Positions 23,666 to 31,831 are shown, counted from the first letter of the stretch. The stretch is DNA of 35,572 nucleotides from Elusimicrobiota bacterium (GCA_016209035.1 JACQWX010000033.1:1-35572), one strand, 5' to 3'. Notes: generated from the letters alone by a model not told the origin. Numbers and translations: made by a program.

Positions 23666-25305
23666 TCTGGAACGAGTGGGGCGCGGCAGCCTTCGACAGG
23701 GCAAAGCGCGAAAGGAAGCCCGTCTTCCTGCACTTGGCGACGGCCACTTCGAGGGTCTCCGCCACCGTGGACGCGGTCTACGAGCGTCCCCAGGTCGCGC
23801 CCCTCATCTCCCGCCGGTTCGTGGCGGTCCGCGTGACGGCTGAGGATCGGCCGGACATCGTCCAGCGCTTCGGGAACAGGGACGGCGCTCCCGTCATCCT
23901 CGCGCCGTCGGGAGAGGCCTTGTCCACGGTGTCGTTCTTCTCGCCGGAGGACCTGGCGGAGGCGCTCGCCCGCTGCGCTGATGCCTATGCCGGGGGGGCG
24001 GAACCCTCGCCCCATGCGCCTGCGGCGCAGGCGCATGGACGACCGCGGCCCCTCCCCGCTCTCGAAGCCGCCTGGCCCGCCGCGGTCCTCAACGGGCTCA
24101 GATTCGACCGCGCCGACTCCCATCCTTGCCCTGACTGCCTGGAGTTCCTGCTGTACGCCGCCCGCGAGTGGAAGAGCAACGGCATCCGGGAGAGGCTCAA
24201 GTTCCAGCTCTCCAGGCTGGCCAGGGGGGAGGCGTGGGACAAGAAAGAGAACGTTTTCGCGCGGCCGGACGAGGTCCCCCGCTTGGACCTCAACGCCAGG
24301 CTCGCGCGCCTCTATCTGGACGCCTTCGCCCTGACCGGAGACGAATCCTGCCGCGAGGTCGGGCTCAAGGTCGCGGGGACCCTGTTGAAGGCGTTCCTGG
24401 ACGATCGGGTCGGCGCGTTCAAGTTCGTCCCGGAGGCGGCCGTGCGGGTCTTCTACGCGGACGCCAACGCCATGGCGGCGGTATGCCTGCTGCGGGCCGC
24501 CGCGGTGGTCAAGGGCGGCCCGTGGCGGGAGACGGCCGGCCGGGCCCTGGTCTTCCTCACGAACATGTTCGACAGGGAGCGGGGCATGGCGCACCGGTGG
24601 GACGGAAAGGCGGCGATCCACGGGCTCCTCGGAGACAACGCCTGGGCCGTCCTGGCGCTGACGGAGTCGTTCCTCTCCGCGGGGAACAGGCCCCACCGGG
24701 AGCTCGCCGACGCGGCCCTCAGGATCCTATTCCAGCAGTTCTGGGAAGAGGAGGCGGGTGGCTTCCTGGACCGCGTCCCCGGCGAAGAAGACGTTCCGGC
24801 CTTGAAGGTGCTCGCGATGCCGGGTCCGCTCAACTCCGTGGCATTGGAAGGGGCCTGGAGGCTCCAGCATCTCAAGGGGAACGTGCACTACGGCCGTTGG
24901 GCCGCGGCGGCGCTCAGGAGCGTCATCCCAGCCGCGGGCCAGACCCCCTCCGGCGAGCGGGGAACGGCCTGCGCCTCCGGGGGCCTGGCCTCCCATGGCC
25001 AGGACGCCTGCGCGTCGTCGTCGCTGGCGAGGGTCCAGGACATGCTGTCGCGGGGCCGGATGGACCTGGAGCTCGTGGGCAGGGTCGGCGACGCCGCCAC
25101 CGATGAGATGCTCGCGGCCGTCAACCGCCACTACCTGCCGCGCAGGGTCGTCTCGTTCGTCGATCCCGACGACCAGGACTTCATCCTGCCGCACAAGCTC
25201 AAGACCCTGTCCTGGCCCAAGCTGTTCGGCTGCATCGACCTCAAGCCCAAGGTGGAGGCATCCCGCCCCGACGAAGTCGGGGCGTTGCTGGACGCGATCT
25301 CATGA
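23662..25305 (+). CDS. DUF255/YyaL (SSP411)-like protein with degenerate thioredoxin domain
   Basis: The product is 547 residues; the start ATG overlaps the previous stop (ATGA). The N-terminal ~110 residues match the DUF255 thioredoxin-like domain (WNEWGAAAFDRAKRERKPVF; VAPLISRRFVAVRVTAEDRP). Where the family has its CHWC motif this protein reads ATATSRVSATV, so the redox Cys are lost. The rest is an (alpha/alpha)-barrel of the six-hairpin glycosidase type (YADANAMAAVCLLRAA; AIHGLLGDNAWAVLALTESF; AMPGPLNSVALEGAWRLQHL). Two inserts coded by palindromic DNA interrupt it, at about residues 114-133 and 430-453. The usual family length is 600-700. It is probably cytoplasmic with unknown substrate. 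Confidence 0.78.
   Translation: MIWNEWGAAAFDRAKRERKPVFLHLATATSRVSATVDAVYERPQVAPLISRRFVAVRVTAEDRPDIVQRFGNRDGAPVILAPSGEALSTVSFFSPEDLAEALARCADAYAGGAEPSPHAPAAQAHGRPRPLPALEAAWPAAVLNGLRFDRADSHPCPDCLEFLLYAAREWKSNGIRERLKFQLSRLARGEAWDKKENVFARPDEVPRLDLNARLARLYLDAFALTGDESCREVGLKVAGTLLKAFLDDRVGAFKFVPEAAVRVFYADANAMAAVCLLRAAAVVKGGPWRETAGRALVFLTNMFDRERGMAHRWDGKAAIHGLLGDNAWAVLALTESFLSAGNRPHRELADAALRILFQQFWEEEAGGFLDRVPGEEDVPALKVLAMPGPLNSVALEGAWRLQHLKGNVHYGRWAAAALRSVIPAAGQTPSGERGTACASGGLASHGQDACASSSLARVQDMLSRGRMDLELVGRVGDAATDEMLAAVNRHYLPRRVVSFVDPDDQDFILPHKLKTLSWPKLFGCIDLKPKVEASRPDEVGALLDAIS
24012..24038. repeat. 12-bp stem palindrome inside the DUF255-like gene
   Basis: A perfect 12-bp stem (ccatgcgcctgc/gcaggcgcatgg) with the 3-base centre GGC codes the insert HAPAAQAHG between the thioredoxin-like and barrel domains. 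It contains a second smaller dyad gcgccTGCggcgc of the CC-TNC-GG type. Confidence 0.65.
24966..25014. repeat. Palindromic insert coding ...GGLASHGQDACAS
   Basis: A 7-bp stem (cctggcc/ggccagg, 24984-25003) lies inside a stretch that codes CASGGLASHGQDACAS. From memory, peptides with HGQDA-type sequence recur in unrelated proteins of several GC-rich phyla and come from a dispersed DNA repeat. Here it interrupts a barrel domain in frame. Confidence 0.5.
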
Positions 25306-25337
25306 AGACCATGCCCGAACGAGAAGGATTTGCTCTG

Positions 25338-25685
25338 ATGAGAGACCTTCAACGGACGCTGTTGCTCGCGGCGTGCGCCGCGAGCATGCACGGATGCTGG
25401 TGGGTCGTGGCCGGCACGGCGGGGGCCGAGGCGGGCTACGTGGCGGTCCAGGACGACCGGTCGGCGGGCCAGACCGTCTCCGACCAGTGGATCCACGCCA
25501 AGGTCAAAGCCGAGCTCGTGACGTCGAGCGTCAAGTCCAGGAACCTGAGCATCAAGGTCAGGAAGGGCGTGGTGACCCTCAAGGGCGTGTTGGATTCCGA
25601 GGCCGAAAAGGAGCGCGCGCTGGCCGTCGCGCGGGGCGTCACGGGGGTCAAGAACGTGGTCGACAAGATCTTCGTCGCGCGGTGA
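25338..25685 (+). CDS. BON-domain protein, probable lipoprotein
   Basis: The product is 115 residues from ATG 25338, chosen because AGAAGGA lies nine bases upstream. An upstream in-frame ATG at 25302 overlaps the previous stop and would add 12 residues. The N-terminus is a lipoprotein-like signal (LLLAACAASMHGCWW) with a weak lipobox. Residues ~50-113 form one BON domain (DQWIHAKVKAELVTSSVKSR; VVTLKGVLDSEAEKERALAV; VTGVKNVVDKIFV), as in OsmY/DolP proteins that bind phospholipid and support envelope integrity. It closes the plus-strand run and ends next to the convergent membrane-protein gene. Confidence 0.82.
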   Translation: MRDLQRTLLLAACAASMHGCWWVVAGTAGAEAGYVAVQDDRSAGQTVSDQWIHAKVKAELVTSSVKSRNLSIKVRKGVVTLKGVLDSEAEKERALAVARGVTGVKNVVDKIFVAR

Positions 25686-26492
25686 TCAGCGGCCCGAGGA
25701 CGCGGCCGCGCGATCGGCGAGCGCCTCTCTGACGAGCCGGACGGTCCCGTCGGCGACGTTCGCCTCGAAACGGATGGGCCTTGCGGCCGGGCCGAGCCTC
25801 ACGGTCCCCAGCGTAACCACATAGAGGTCCTGGTCCGTCCGCTCGACCTCGGGCTCTTCCCGCAGGATGACCTTCGAGCTGCGCAGCAGGATGTCGAACA
25901 CCGTTTCCCGGCGCCCAGGCAGGGCGAATCCGTACACGAGCGCGATGGCGCGGTCTTTGCCGTCGTCTGGAAGCGGCAGGGAGGCTTCGGGCTCAAGCGA
26001 CGCGACCTCGGGTCGGGACTCAAGTCGCGGGACCGGCCGCCGGACCGCCGGAGCGCGCGGCGCTGCGATCTTCAGCGCAAGGACGGCCGCGGCGAGCGCG
26101 AGGAGCGGGATGGAGACGGCGAGAAGAAGCCCGGTCCTGGGAACGCCCGAAGGCCGTATGGGGTCCCCCGGGGCGGCCGGCAGGATACCGCTTCCGGCCG
26201 TCGCGGGGGAGAGGGCCGAAGGCCGTATGGGGTCCCCCGGGGCGGCCGGCGGGCCCTCGCCCGCCGTGCCTGGAGGGGAGGCGACGTACCCCACGGGTAC
26301 CTCGGCGGCGCCCAGCAGGCTTTGCGCCTTCCCGGCGGAGTCGCTCAGGCAGGAGTCCATCCGCTGGAGCGTCTCCCGCAGGGAGGTCGTCGCATGGTGT
26401 TGGGACTCGAGCGCCCTGTGGGATTCGATCACCGCGCGTTCGACGGCGGCGACCCGTTCGATGAGCCCGTGTTGTCGATCCTGGTGTTCCAT
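25686..26492 (-). CDS. Single-pass membrane protein with coiled-coil N-terminus, unknown function
   Basis: The product is 268 residues. Residues 1-60 are helical and charged (MEHQDRQHGLIERVAAVERA; HHATTSLRETLQRMDSCLSD). A Pro/Gly linker at ~70-115 contains two copies of PAAPGDPIRPS coded by a 35-base direct repeat. A transmembrane helix follows (TGLLLAVSIPLLALAAAVLALKI, shown in part). The C-terminal ~110 residues form a small extracytoplasmic domain (IALVYGFALPGRRETVFDIL; DLYVVTLGTVRLGPAARPIR). It is divergent from the LysM/FecR-kinase pair and may share its regulation. No family is recognised. Confidence 0.68.
   Translation of the reverse strand: MEHQDRQHGLIERVAAVERAVIESHRALESQHHATTSLRETLQRMDSCLSDSAGKAQSLLGAAEVPVGYVASPPGTAGEGPPAAPGDPIRPSALSPATAGSGILPAAPGDPIRPSGVPRTGLLLAVSIPLLALAAAVLALKIAAPRAPAVRRPVPRLESRPEVASLEPEASLPLPDDGKDRAIALVYGFALPGRRETVFDILLRSSKVILREEPEVERTDQDLYVVTLGTVRLGPAARPIRFEANVADGTVRLVREALADRAAASSGR
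26147..26250. repeat. 35-base direct repeat (two copies, in frame)
   Basis: The 35-base unit beginning ccgaaggccgtatggggtcc occurs at 26147-26181 and again at 26216-26250 with no differences. The copies start 69 bases apart, which is exactly 23 codons. Each codes PAAPGDPIRPS on the minus strand in the linker of the membrane protein. Confidence 0.85.
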
Positions 26493-26507
26493 CAGGGAAG
26501 CGGTGTA

Positions 26508-26579
26508 AGTATACCAGGCCGGATGGCACGGAATTATGGCGGGGTTATTGCGGCGATGTTAAAATGGCTTTGCTATGAT
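26508..26579. promoter_or_regulatory. Back-to-back extended -10 promoters
   Basis: Minus strand: TGGTATACT (26516-26508) with the ATG 15 bases further on at 26492. Plus strand: TGCTATGAT (26571-26579), whose -10 ends 6 bases before the GTG at 26586 and 12 before the ATG at 26592. Neither gene has a Shine-Dalgarno site. Confidence 0.5.
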
Positions 26580-26585
26580 ATCGTT

Positions 26586-27701
26586 GTGCCGATGGGTCAT
26601 TTCTTCGCCTTGGCTCTGGGGCTTGCGATGCCGACGGCGTTCGCCCAGAAGGACGCCGCCGGGGAGTTCCAGAACGTCCAGGTCCGGCCCGGGGACACCC
26701 TCCGTTCCATCGCCCAGGCCTACCTGAAGGACCCGACGAAATGGGGGGAGGTCCTCCAGTACAACATGCTGCCTTCCGTGGACCCGACGGCCGCCCTGCC
26801 GGAGATGACGCTCCGGGTGCCGATCAAGCTCATCCGCGAGGAGCTTCAGGCGGCGCACCTGGTCTACCGCGTCAACCGCTCGGTCTTCAGGCGCAAGGAC
26901 GGCGTGGAATGGCTCCCCACGACCGACAACATGGAGCTGTTCCGCAACGACGCGGTCAAGACCTTCGGGGACTCCAAGGCCATCGTGAGGTTCACCGACG
27001 ATGAGCTGATGCAGGTCGATCCTGATTCCATGGCCATCATCATGCCCACCGCCAAGGACTATCATGTGGAGCTCAAGCGCGGGGGGGTGGTCGCGGGGAA
27101 CCGGAAGATCCTGATGGGGTCCGCCATGGTCTCCCCGACGAGTTCTAACACCGTCTACACGGCCGCCATGCGCAGCGATAAGAGCGCCCTCGTCCAGGTC
27201 TACAGAGGCCAGGCCGCCGTGAAGTCCGCGGGCAAGACCGTGAAGGTCGCCGCCGGAAAGGCGACCGAAGTCAAGCAAGGCCTGGCCCCGAGCCTTCCCT
27301 TCGAGATCCGCGACTTCGGGGGCTTGAAGTCCTGGGTCGCCGGGTTCGAGTCGCAGATGGCGTCCTTGAGGAAGAGGCTGGGGAAGCCCTCTCTTCCCGC
27401 CAGGACCCCTGCGAAGCCCCTTCCCGTCGGCCAGCCCGAGGCGGCGGCCAGCCTGGCGCAGGACGCATCCTCCATCGGCGTCCTTCAGGCCGTGATGGGT
27501 TACCGCATCCAGTGCTCCAGGACCAAGGATCTCCAGTCCCTCATGACGGACAGGTTCTTCGAGGCGGACGCCCGGATCTCGCCCGAGAGCTTCAAGCTGC
27601 CCCGGGACGAGTATTGGTGCCGCATCGCCGCCGTCGACCTCCTGGGGAATCAAGGGGCGTTCAAGGGCCCCAGGCTCTACACCTTGGGCAGCTCCGAGTG
27701 A
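26586..27701 (+). CDS. Secreted LysM-like/FecR-like protein
   Basis: The product is 371 residues if GTG 26586 is used, placed by the -10 box six bases upstream; ATG 26592 is the alternative. A signal peptide (MGHFFALALGLAMPTAFAQ) leads to a LysM-like segment (VQVRPGDTLRSIAQAYLKDP, then KWGEVLQYN). A FecR-type beta domain follows (TFGDSKAIVRFTDDELMQVD; YHVELKRGGVVAGNRKILMG; GQAAVKSAGKTVKVAAGKAT). The C-terminal ~100 residues have FDSRIS-like fibronectin-type features (YRIQCSRTKDL; YWCRIAAVDLLGNQGAF). It should sit in the periplasm, perhaps bound to peptidoglycan. The Sel1-kinase gene follows after 4 bases, suggesting the two proteins work together. Confidence 0.78.
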   Translation: MPMGHFFALALGLAMPTAFAQKDAAGEFQNVQVRPGDTLRSIAQAYLKDPTKWGEVLQYNMLPSVDPTAALPEMTLRVPIKLIREELQAAHLVYRVNRSVFRRKDGVEWLPTTDNMELFRNDAVKTFGDSKAIVRFTDDELMQVDPDSMAIIMPTAKDYHVELKRGGVVAGNRKILMGSAMVSPTSSNTVYTAAMRSDKSALVQVYRGQAAVKSAGKTVKVAAGKATEVKQGLAPSLPFEIRDFGGLKSWVAGFESQMASLRKRLGKPSLPARTPAKPLPVGQPEAAASLAQDASSIGVLQAVMGYRIQCSRTKDLQSLMTDRFFEADARISPESFKLPRDEYWCRIAAVDLLGNQGAFKGPRLYTLGSSE

Positions 27702-27705
27702 TCCC

Positions 27706-29991
27706 GTGACGAGTCCTGCGCGGCGCGCGAGCCTTGTCCGGCTCCTGGCGCTGGCGTTGCTGGCCGGCGTGGCGCCGGCCTGGGCCGGCTCCATGGAGGA
27801 GGCTCAGGCGGCGTACGCCGCGGGCGACTACGTCCGGGCCGCCCCCTTGTTCCGGACCGCGGCCGAGCAGGGGGATGCCGTCGCGCAGTACAACCTCGGC
27901 GTCCTCCATGAGAACGGCCAGGGCGTGGCCAAGGACTACGCCCTGGCCGCGTCGTGGTACCGCAAGGCCGCGGACCAGGGATACTCGCCGGCGCAGAACA
28001 ACCTGGCCAACCTCTACACCTTCGGTCTGGGCGTGCCCCTCGACGTCAAGGCGGCCGTGACCTGGCTGCGCCGAGCGGCCGAGCAAGGCGAGCCCGGAGC
28101 CCAGTTCAACCTCGGCTTGATGTACACCCTCGGCCAAGGCGTTCCCAAGGACTACAAGGCTGCCGAGAGCTGGCTGCGCCTCGCCGCGCAGCAGGGCGAA
28201 GCCGAAGCCCAACACAACCTCGGCGTGATGTATGAGCGCGGCGACGGCGTGGGGCAGGATACTGTCGAGGCGTACGCCTGGTATCTCCTGGCCAGCGGGC
28301 AGGCTTTCAAGCCCGCGGTCGAGAAGAAGGAGAAGCTCGCCTCGACCATGACGCCGGAGCGGATCATCGAGGCCGAGAAGCGCGCCGCCCTCTTCATCCC
28401 CGCCCCCTGGGCCGGCGCCCAGGCCGCGGAGGTTTCGGCGGCGCCGCGGGTCGGCGGGCTCAAGCTGCTGCTGGCGGCCTTGATGTCGCTGGCCTTCCTG
28501 GCCGTCTTGTGGAAGGCCTATCGCATGGTCCGCGCCCGCCTGCGGCCGGGGGCGGCCGGGTTCCCGGCCGCGGATGCGCAGCCCAAGGCGTTCCGGCCGC
28601 TCGACCACGACAAGTTCCTCCTGGTCACCAGGGATCCGGAGGAGTGCGCGACGATCGCCCGATACTACAACGCGGCGGGCAAGGCTCGGGAATTCGTCGC
28701 GCAGAACGCGGGCAGGCCGTCGGAGTTCTACGGCGCCTATGCCAGGGCATTCCTCATGGCGGGCAACTTCGCGGCCGCTCTGGCCCTCCTAGAGCTCAAG
28801 GAGACCCTGGAGCCCGGCGATAATGAGCTGGGCTGGACGCTGAAGAAGTTCCTTGCCGAGCAGGGCGGCGGGGACTTGATCAACAAGGGCTGGTCCTGGA
28901 ACGTCAGGCTCGGCGTCGCCGTCGAGCTGTCCATGCAGCGCCTGTACGGAGAGGCCCTCGGGCTGGTGGACGAGGAGATTCTCCGCGAGGCGGCCAATAA
29001 CCCCGCTTCAGCCGACCGGGTGGCCGGCCTTTACCACGCGGCCGGCAAGGCGGCCGAGTTCATCGGGAAGAGGGCGCTGGGGAAGCCCCCCGAGTTCCTC
29101 AAGGCCTATGCCGCGGCGTTTGGCGGCCTCGGCGAGGGCGCCACGGCCGAGAAGCTGCTCGGGCCGGGCGGGGCGCCCGCGGTCGCGGCCCCCAAGAACC
29201 TCATCGGGAAGAAATACGAGCTGCTCTCGCGGATCGGTCAGGGCGGGATGGGAGTGGTCTTCAAGGCCTATGACCGCGCCTTGGACCGGCCGGTCGCGCT
29301 CAAGAAGCTGCGGCCCGAGATCCAGGAGTCCGCCGAGGACCGGGACTTCATGCTGGCCGAGGCCAGGACGATCTCCCAGCTCAGCCATCCCTTCATCGTC
29401 GCCATCCATGACATCATCGTCGAAGGGAAGGACCTCTACCTGGTCATCGAGTTCGTGGACGGCATGCCGCTGTCCCTCTACGTCAAGAAGAGGGGCCGCC
29501 TGTCGCTCCAGGAGTGCCAGAAGGTCTTCGGCTTCGTCTGCCAGGCCGTGGACTTCGCGCACGGCAGGAAGGTCGTCCATCGGGACCTGAAGCCCTCGAA
29601 CATCATGGTGGACAAGAGCGGCTTCGTAAAGGTGATGGACTTCGGCCTGGCCCGGATCGCCAAGGATTCCGTCTCCAAGATCAGCAACAAGGACTGCTCC
29701 GGCACGCCGGCCTACATGGCCCCGGAGCAGCATCTCGGCAAGGCCGTCGCGTGCTCGGACATCTTCTCGCTGGGGGTCTGCCTCTACGAGATGCTCATCG
29801 GCGAACTCCCGTTCAAGGGTCCGGACTTCCTGGCGCAGAAGGAGCGCGGCGTCTACATCCCTCCGAGCCGGGCCATCACCGGCATCCCCAACGAGACCGA
29901 CCTGCTCATCGCCTCGGCGCTCGCTCCCACGCCGAAGTCCCGGATCGCGGACGCCCGGGAGTTCTTGGATCTGCTCGAGAAGCTCTCTTGA
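27706..29991 (+). CDS. Membrane Ser/Thr protein kinase with periplasmic Sel1 repeats
   Basis: The product is 761 residues, start GTG 27706. The order is: signal sequence (1-27); about five Sel1/TPR-type repeats (~29-200), for example AQYNLGVLHENGQGVAKDYA; a transmembrane helix at ~250-272 (LLLAALMSLAFLAVLWKAY); two tandem copies of a helical module (~300-495; YYNAAGKAREFVAQNAGRPS and LYHAAGKAAEFIGKRALGKP); and a Hanks-type kinase domain (~504-760). Kinase motifs are intact: IGQGGMGVVFKAY, VALKKL, HRDLKPSNIMV (~624), MDFGLA and GTPAYMAPEQ (~665). Here the kinase is C-terminal and the sensor N-terminal, the reverse of PknB. If the signal sequence is cleaved, the Sel1 part is periplasmic and the kinase cytoplasmic. 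Confidence 0.9.
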   Translation: MTSPARRASLVRLLALALLAGVAPAWAGSMEEAQAAYAAGDYVRAAPLFRTAAEQGDAVAQYNLGVLHENGQGVAKDYALAASWYRKAADQGYSPAQNNLANLYTFGLGVPLDVKAAVTWLRRAAEQGEPGAQFNLGLMYTLGQGVPKDYKAAESWLRLAAQQGEAEAQHNLGVMYERGDGVGQDTVEAYAWYLLASGQAFKPAVEKKEKLASTMTPERIIEAEKRAALFIPAPWAGAQAAEVSAAPRVGGLKLLLAALMSLAFLAVLWKAYRMVRARLRPGAAGFPAADAQPKAFRPLDHDKFLLVTRDPEECATIARYYNAAGKAREFVAQNAGRPSEFYGAYARAFLMAGNFAAALALLELKETLEPGDNELGWTLKKFLAEQGGGDLINKGWSWNVRLGVAVELSMQRLYGEALGLVDEEILREAANNPASADRVAGLYHAAGKAAEFIGKRALGKPPEFLKAYAAAFGGLGEGATAEKLLGPGGAPAVAAPKNLIGKKYELLSRIGQGGMGVVFKAYDRALDRPVALKKLRPEIQESAEDRDFMLAEARTISQLSHPFIVAIHDIIVEGKDLYLVIEFVDGMPLSLYVKKRGRLSLQECQKVFGFVCQAVDFAHGRKVVHRDLKPSNIMVDKSGFVKVMDFGLARIAKDSVSKISNKDCSGTPAYMAPEQHLGKAVACSDIFSLGVCLYEMLIGELPFKGPDFLAQKERGVYIPPSRAITGIPNETDLLIASALAPTPKSRIADAREFLDLLEKLS

Positions 29992-30077
29992 CGCGTCCCC
30001 CTCCGTGCCCCGGGTCGTGCTTCAAGCCCACCTCCGGGCGCGAAGAGATTCATCTCCATGGGCGCGTTTCCTCCCCG

Positions 30078-30878
30078 TCAGCCCAGGGCCAGCAGGCTCG
30101 CCGCCATGACGGCCATGCCTCCCACCAGGGAGTAGACCGCGACGTGGTGCTCGCCGTACTCGTGGGCCGCCGGCAGGAGCTCGTCGAAGGAGATGTAGAC
30201 CATGATGCCGGCGGCCAAGGCCGAGACCATGCCCATCACGGCTTCGTCCAGGAACGGCCTGAGGATGATGAAGCCGACCGCGGCCCCGAGGGGTTCGGCC
30301 AGTCCGCTCAGGAAGGAATAGAGGAACGCCTTCCTCCTGCTCCCGGTGGAATAGAAGATCGGGACCGAGATGCTGATGCCTTCCGGGATGTTGTGGAGCG
30401 CGATGGCCACGGCGATCGAGACGCCGGCCACGGGGTTCGCCAGGTAGGAGACCATGGTGGCCAGGCCCTCCGGGAAATTATGGATGGCTATGGCGCCCGC
30501 GGAGAACAGCCCCATGCGCAGGAGCTTGCGGTCCCGGGGGCCGGGCGAGGAGCGGGCCATGGCCTCGACCGGGCGGGCTTCATGCGGGTTCTCGGCCTCG
30601 GGGACCAGGGCGTCGATGAGCCCGGTGAAGACGATCCCGCCGAAGAAGCACCCCGCCGCGGCCCAGCCGGCGGCTGAGCCCAGGCGCGCCATGTGGGTCT
30701 GAGCGTGGGGCAGGAGCTCGACCATGGAGATGTAGATCATCACCCCGGCCGAGAACCCGAGCGACCCTGCCAGGAGCCGCTTGCTGGTGTGCCTGGCGTA
30801 GAGGGCGATGAGGCTGCCGATGCCCGTTGAGAGTCCGGCCAGGAGGGTCAGGAGGAACGCGACCTGGACGTTCGTCAC
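30078..30878 (-). CDS. zupT: ZIP-family metal transporter (ZupT)
   Basis: The product is 266 residues with eight hydrophobic helices. It imports zinc and related divalent metals across the inner membrane. The two metal-site helices carry AIAIHNFPEGLATM and AIALHNIPEGISISVPIF, and the matching later helix has LSGLAEPLGAAVGF. This is the ZupT pattern with length equal to the family norm. It begins 7 bases after the HtpX stop codon, so the two are co-transcribed. HtpX is itself a zinc enzyme, which gives the pairing some sense. Confidence 0.93.
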   Translation of the reverse strand: MTNVQVAFLLTLLAGLSTGIGSLIALYARHTSKRLLAGSLGFSAGVMIYISMVELLPHAQTHMARLGSAAGWAAAGCFFGGIVFTGLIDALVPEAENPHEARPVEAMARSSPGPRDRKLLRMGLFSAGAIAIHNFPEGLATMVSYLANPVAGVSIAVAIALHNIPEGISISVPIFYSTGSRRKAFLYSFLSGLAEPLGAAVGFIILRPFLDEAVMGMVSALAAGIMVYISFDELLPAAHEYGEHHVAVYSLVGGMAVMAASLLALG

Positions 30879-30885
30879 CGAGGGC

Positions 30886-31818
30886 TCAGGGGGTGAGCCG
30901 TTGGAGAGGCTCCTGGTTGCGAAGGGCCGCGATGCGCGCCTCGATGGGCGGGTGGCTCGAGAAGAGGAGAGCCACCATGCCCCGCGCGCCGCCGTGGATC
31001 TTCAGGGTGGCCAGGCTGGGCTGGCTGCGGTCCACCGCGTCTTTGTGGTCCTGCAAAGACTCCAGGGCGTGGATCATGGTCTCCCGGCCGGCCAATTCGG
31101 CGGAGCCATTGTCGGCGGCGAACTCGCGCCTCCTCGAGAAGTAGTAGACGACGATCATGGCCAGGAGCATCAGCGCGGTCTCGAAGAGCATGATCAGCAG
31201 GTACTGGGCGAAATAGCCCAGGCCCTTGCCCTCGTCGTCGCGGGAGCGCAGGAAGCTGTCGATGGCGAAGACCGCCACGCGGGCGGCGAACATGACGAAG
31301 GTGTTGGCCACGCCTTGGAGGAGCGTCATGGTGACCATGTCGCCGTTGACGATGTGGGAGACCTCGTGGGCGAGCACGCCTTCGACCGCCTTGTCGTCCA
31401 TCCGGTCGAGGAGCCCGGAGGAGACGGCCACCAGCGACCGCGAGCGGCTGGGCCCGGTGGCGAAGGCGTTGACCTCCCGGCTCGGGTAGATGCCGATCTC
31501 GGGCAGGGGGTTCAAGCCCGCGCGCTGGCAGATGCGCGTGACGGTCTCGACCAGCCGGCTTTCAGCCGCGCCGCCCGGGGCCTGGGGGTCGATGAGGACC
31601 ACGCCCAGGGCGTGCTTGGCCATGAAGCGCGACAACTGGAGGGAGATGAAGGACCCCACGAAGCCGAAGATCGCGCAGAAGGTGAGGAGCGCGCGGTAGT
31701 TGATGCCGCCGCGGGTCAGGTAGGGCTCGACCCCCACGATCTGGATGACGATGCTGATGGCGAGGATGACCAGCAGGTTGACGGCCACGAACAGGAAGAT
31801 GCGCTTTATGGTGCTCAT
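30886..31818 (-). CDS. htpX: Membrane zinc protease HtpX
   Basis: The product is 310 residues. It degrades misfolded membrane proteins. Two N-terminal helices (IFLFVAVNLLVILAISIVI; ALLTFCAIFGFVGSFISL) precede the zinc motif VLAHEVSHIVNGDMVTMTLL. Two more helices follow, and then the third ligand Glu in YYFSRRREFAADNGSAELAG. NAFATGPSRSRSLVAVSSGL is the typical pre-motif strand. Length and order match HtpX. ATG 31818 is used because TATAAT ends seven bases upstream of it and the protein start matches the family. Confidence 0.95.
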   Translation of the reverse strand: MSTIKRIFLFVAVNLLVILAISIVIQIVGVEPYLTRGGINYRALLTFCAIFGFVGSFISLQLSRFMAKHALGVVLIDPQAPGGAAESRLVETVTRICQRAGLNPLPEIGIYPSREVNAFATGPSRSRSLVAVSSGLLDRMDDKAVEGVLAHEVSHIVNGDMVTMTLLQGVANTFVMFAARVAVFAIDSFLRSRDDEGKGLGYFAQYLLIMLFETALMLLAMIVVYYFSRRREFAADNGSAELAGRETMIHALESLQDHKDAVDRSQPSLATLKIHGGARGMVALLFSSHPPIEARIAALRNQEPLQRLTP

Positions 31819-31825
31819 GGGTCCT

Positions 31826-31831
31826 ATTATA
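31826..31831 (-). promoter_or_regulatory. -10 box TATAAT, leaderless geometry, for htpX
   Basis: A consensus TATAAT on the minus strand is followed by AGGACCC and then the ATG at 31818. The start of transcription would fall on or next to the A of the ATG. The AGGA is too close (3 bases) to act as a normal ribosome site. Confidence 0.6.
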
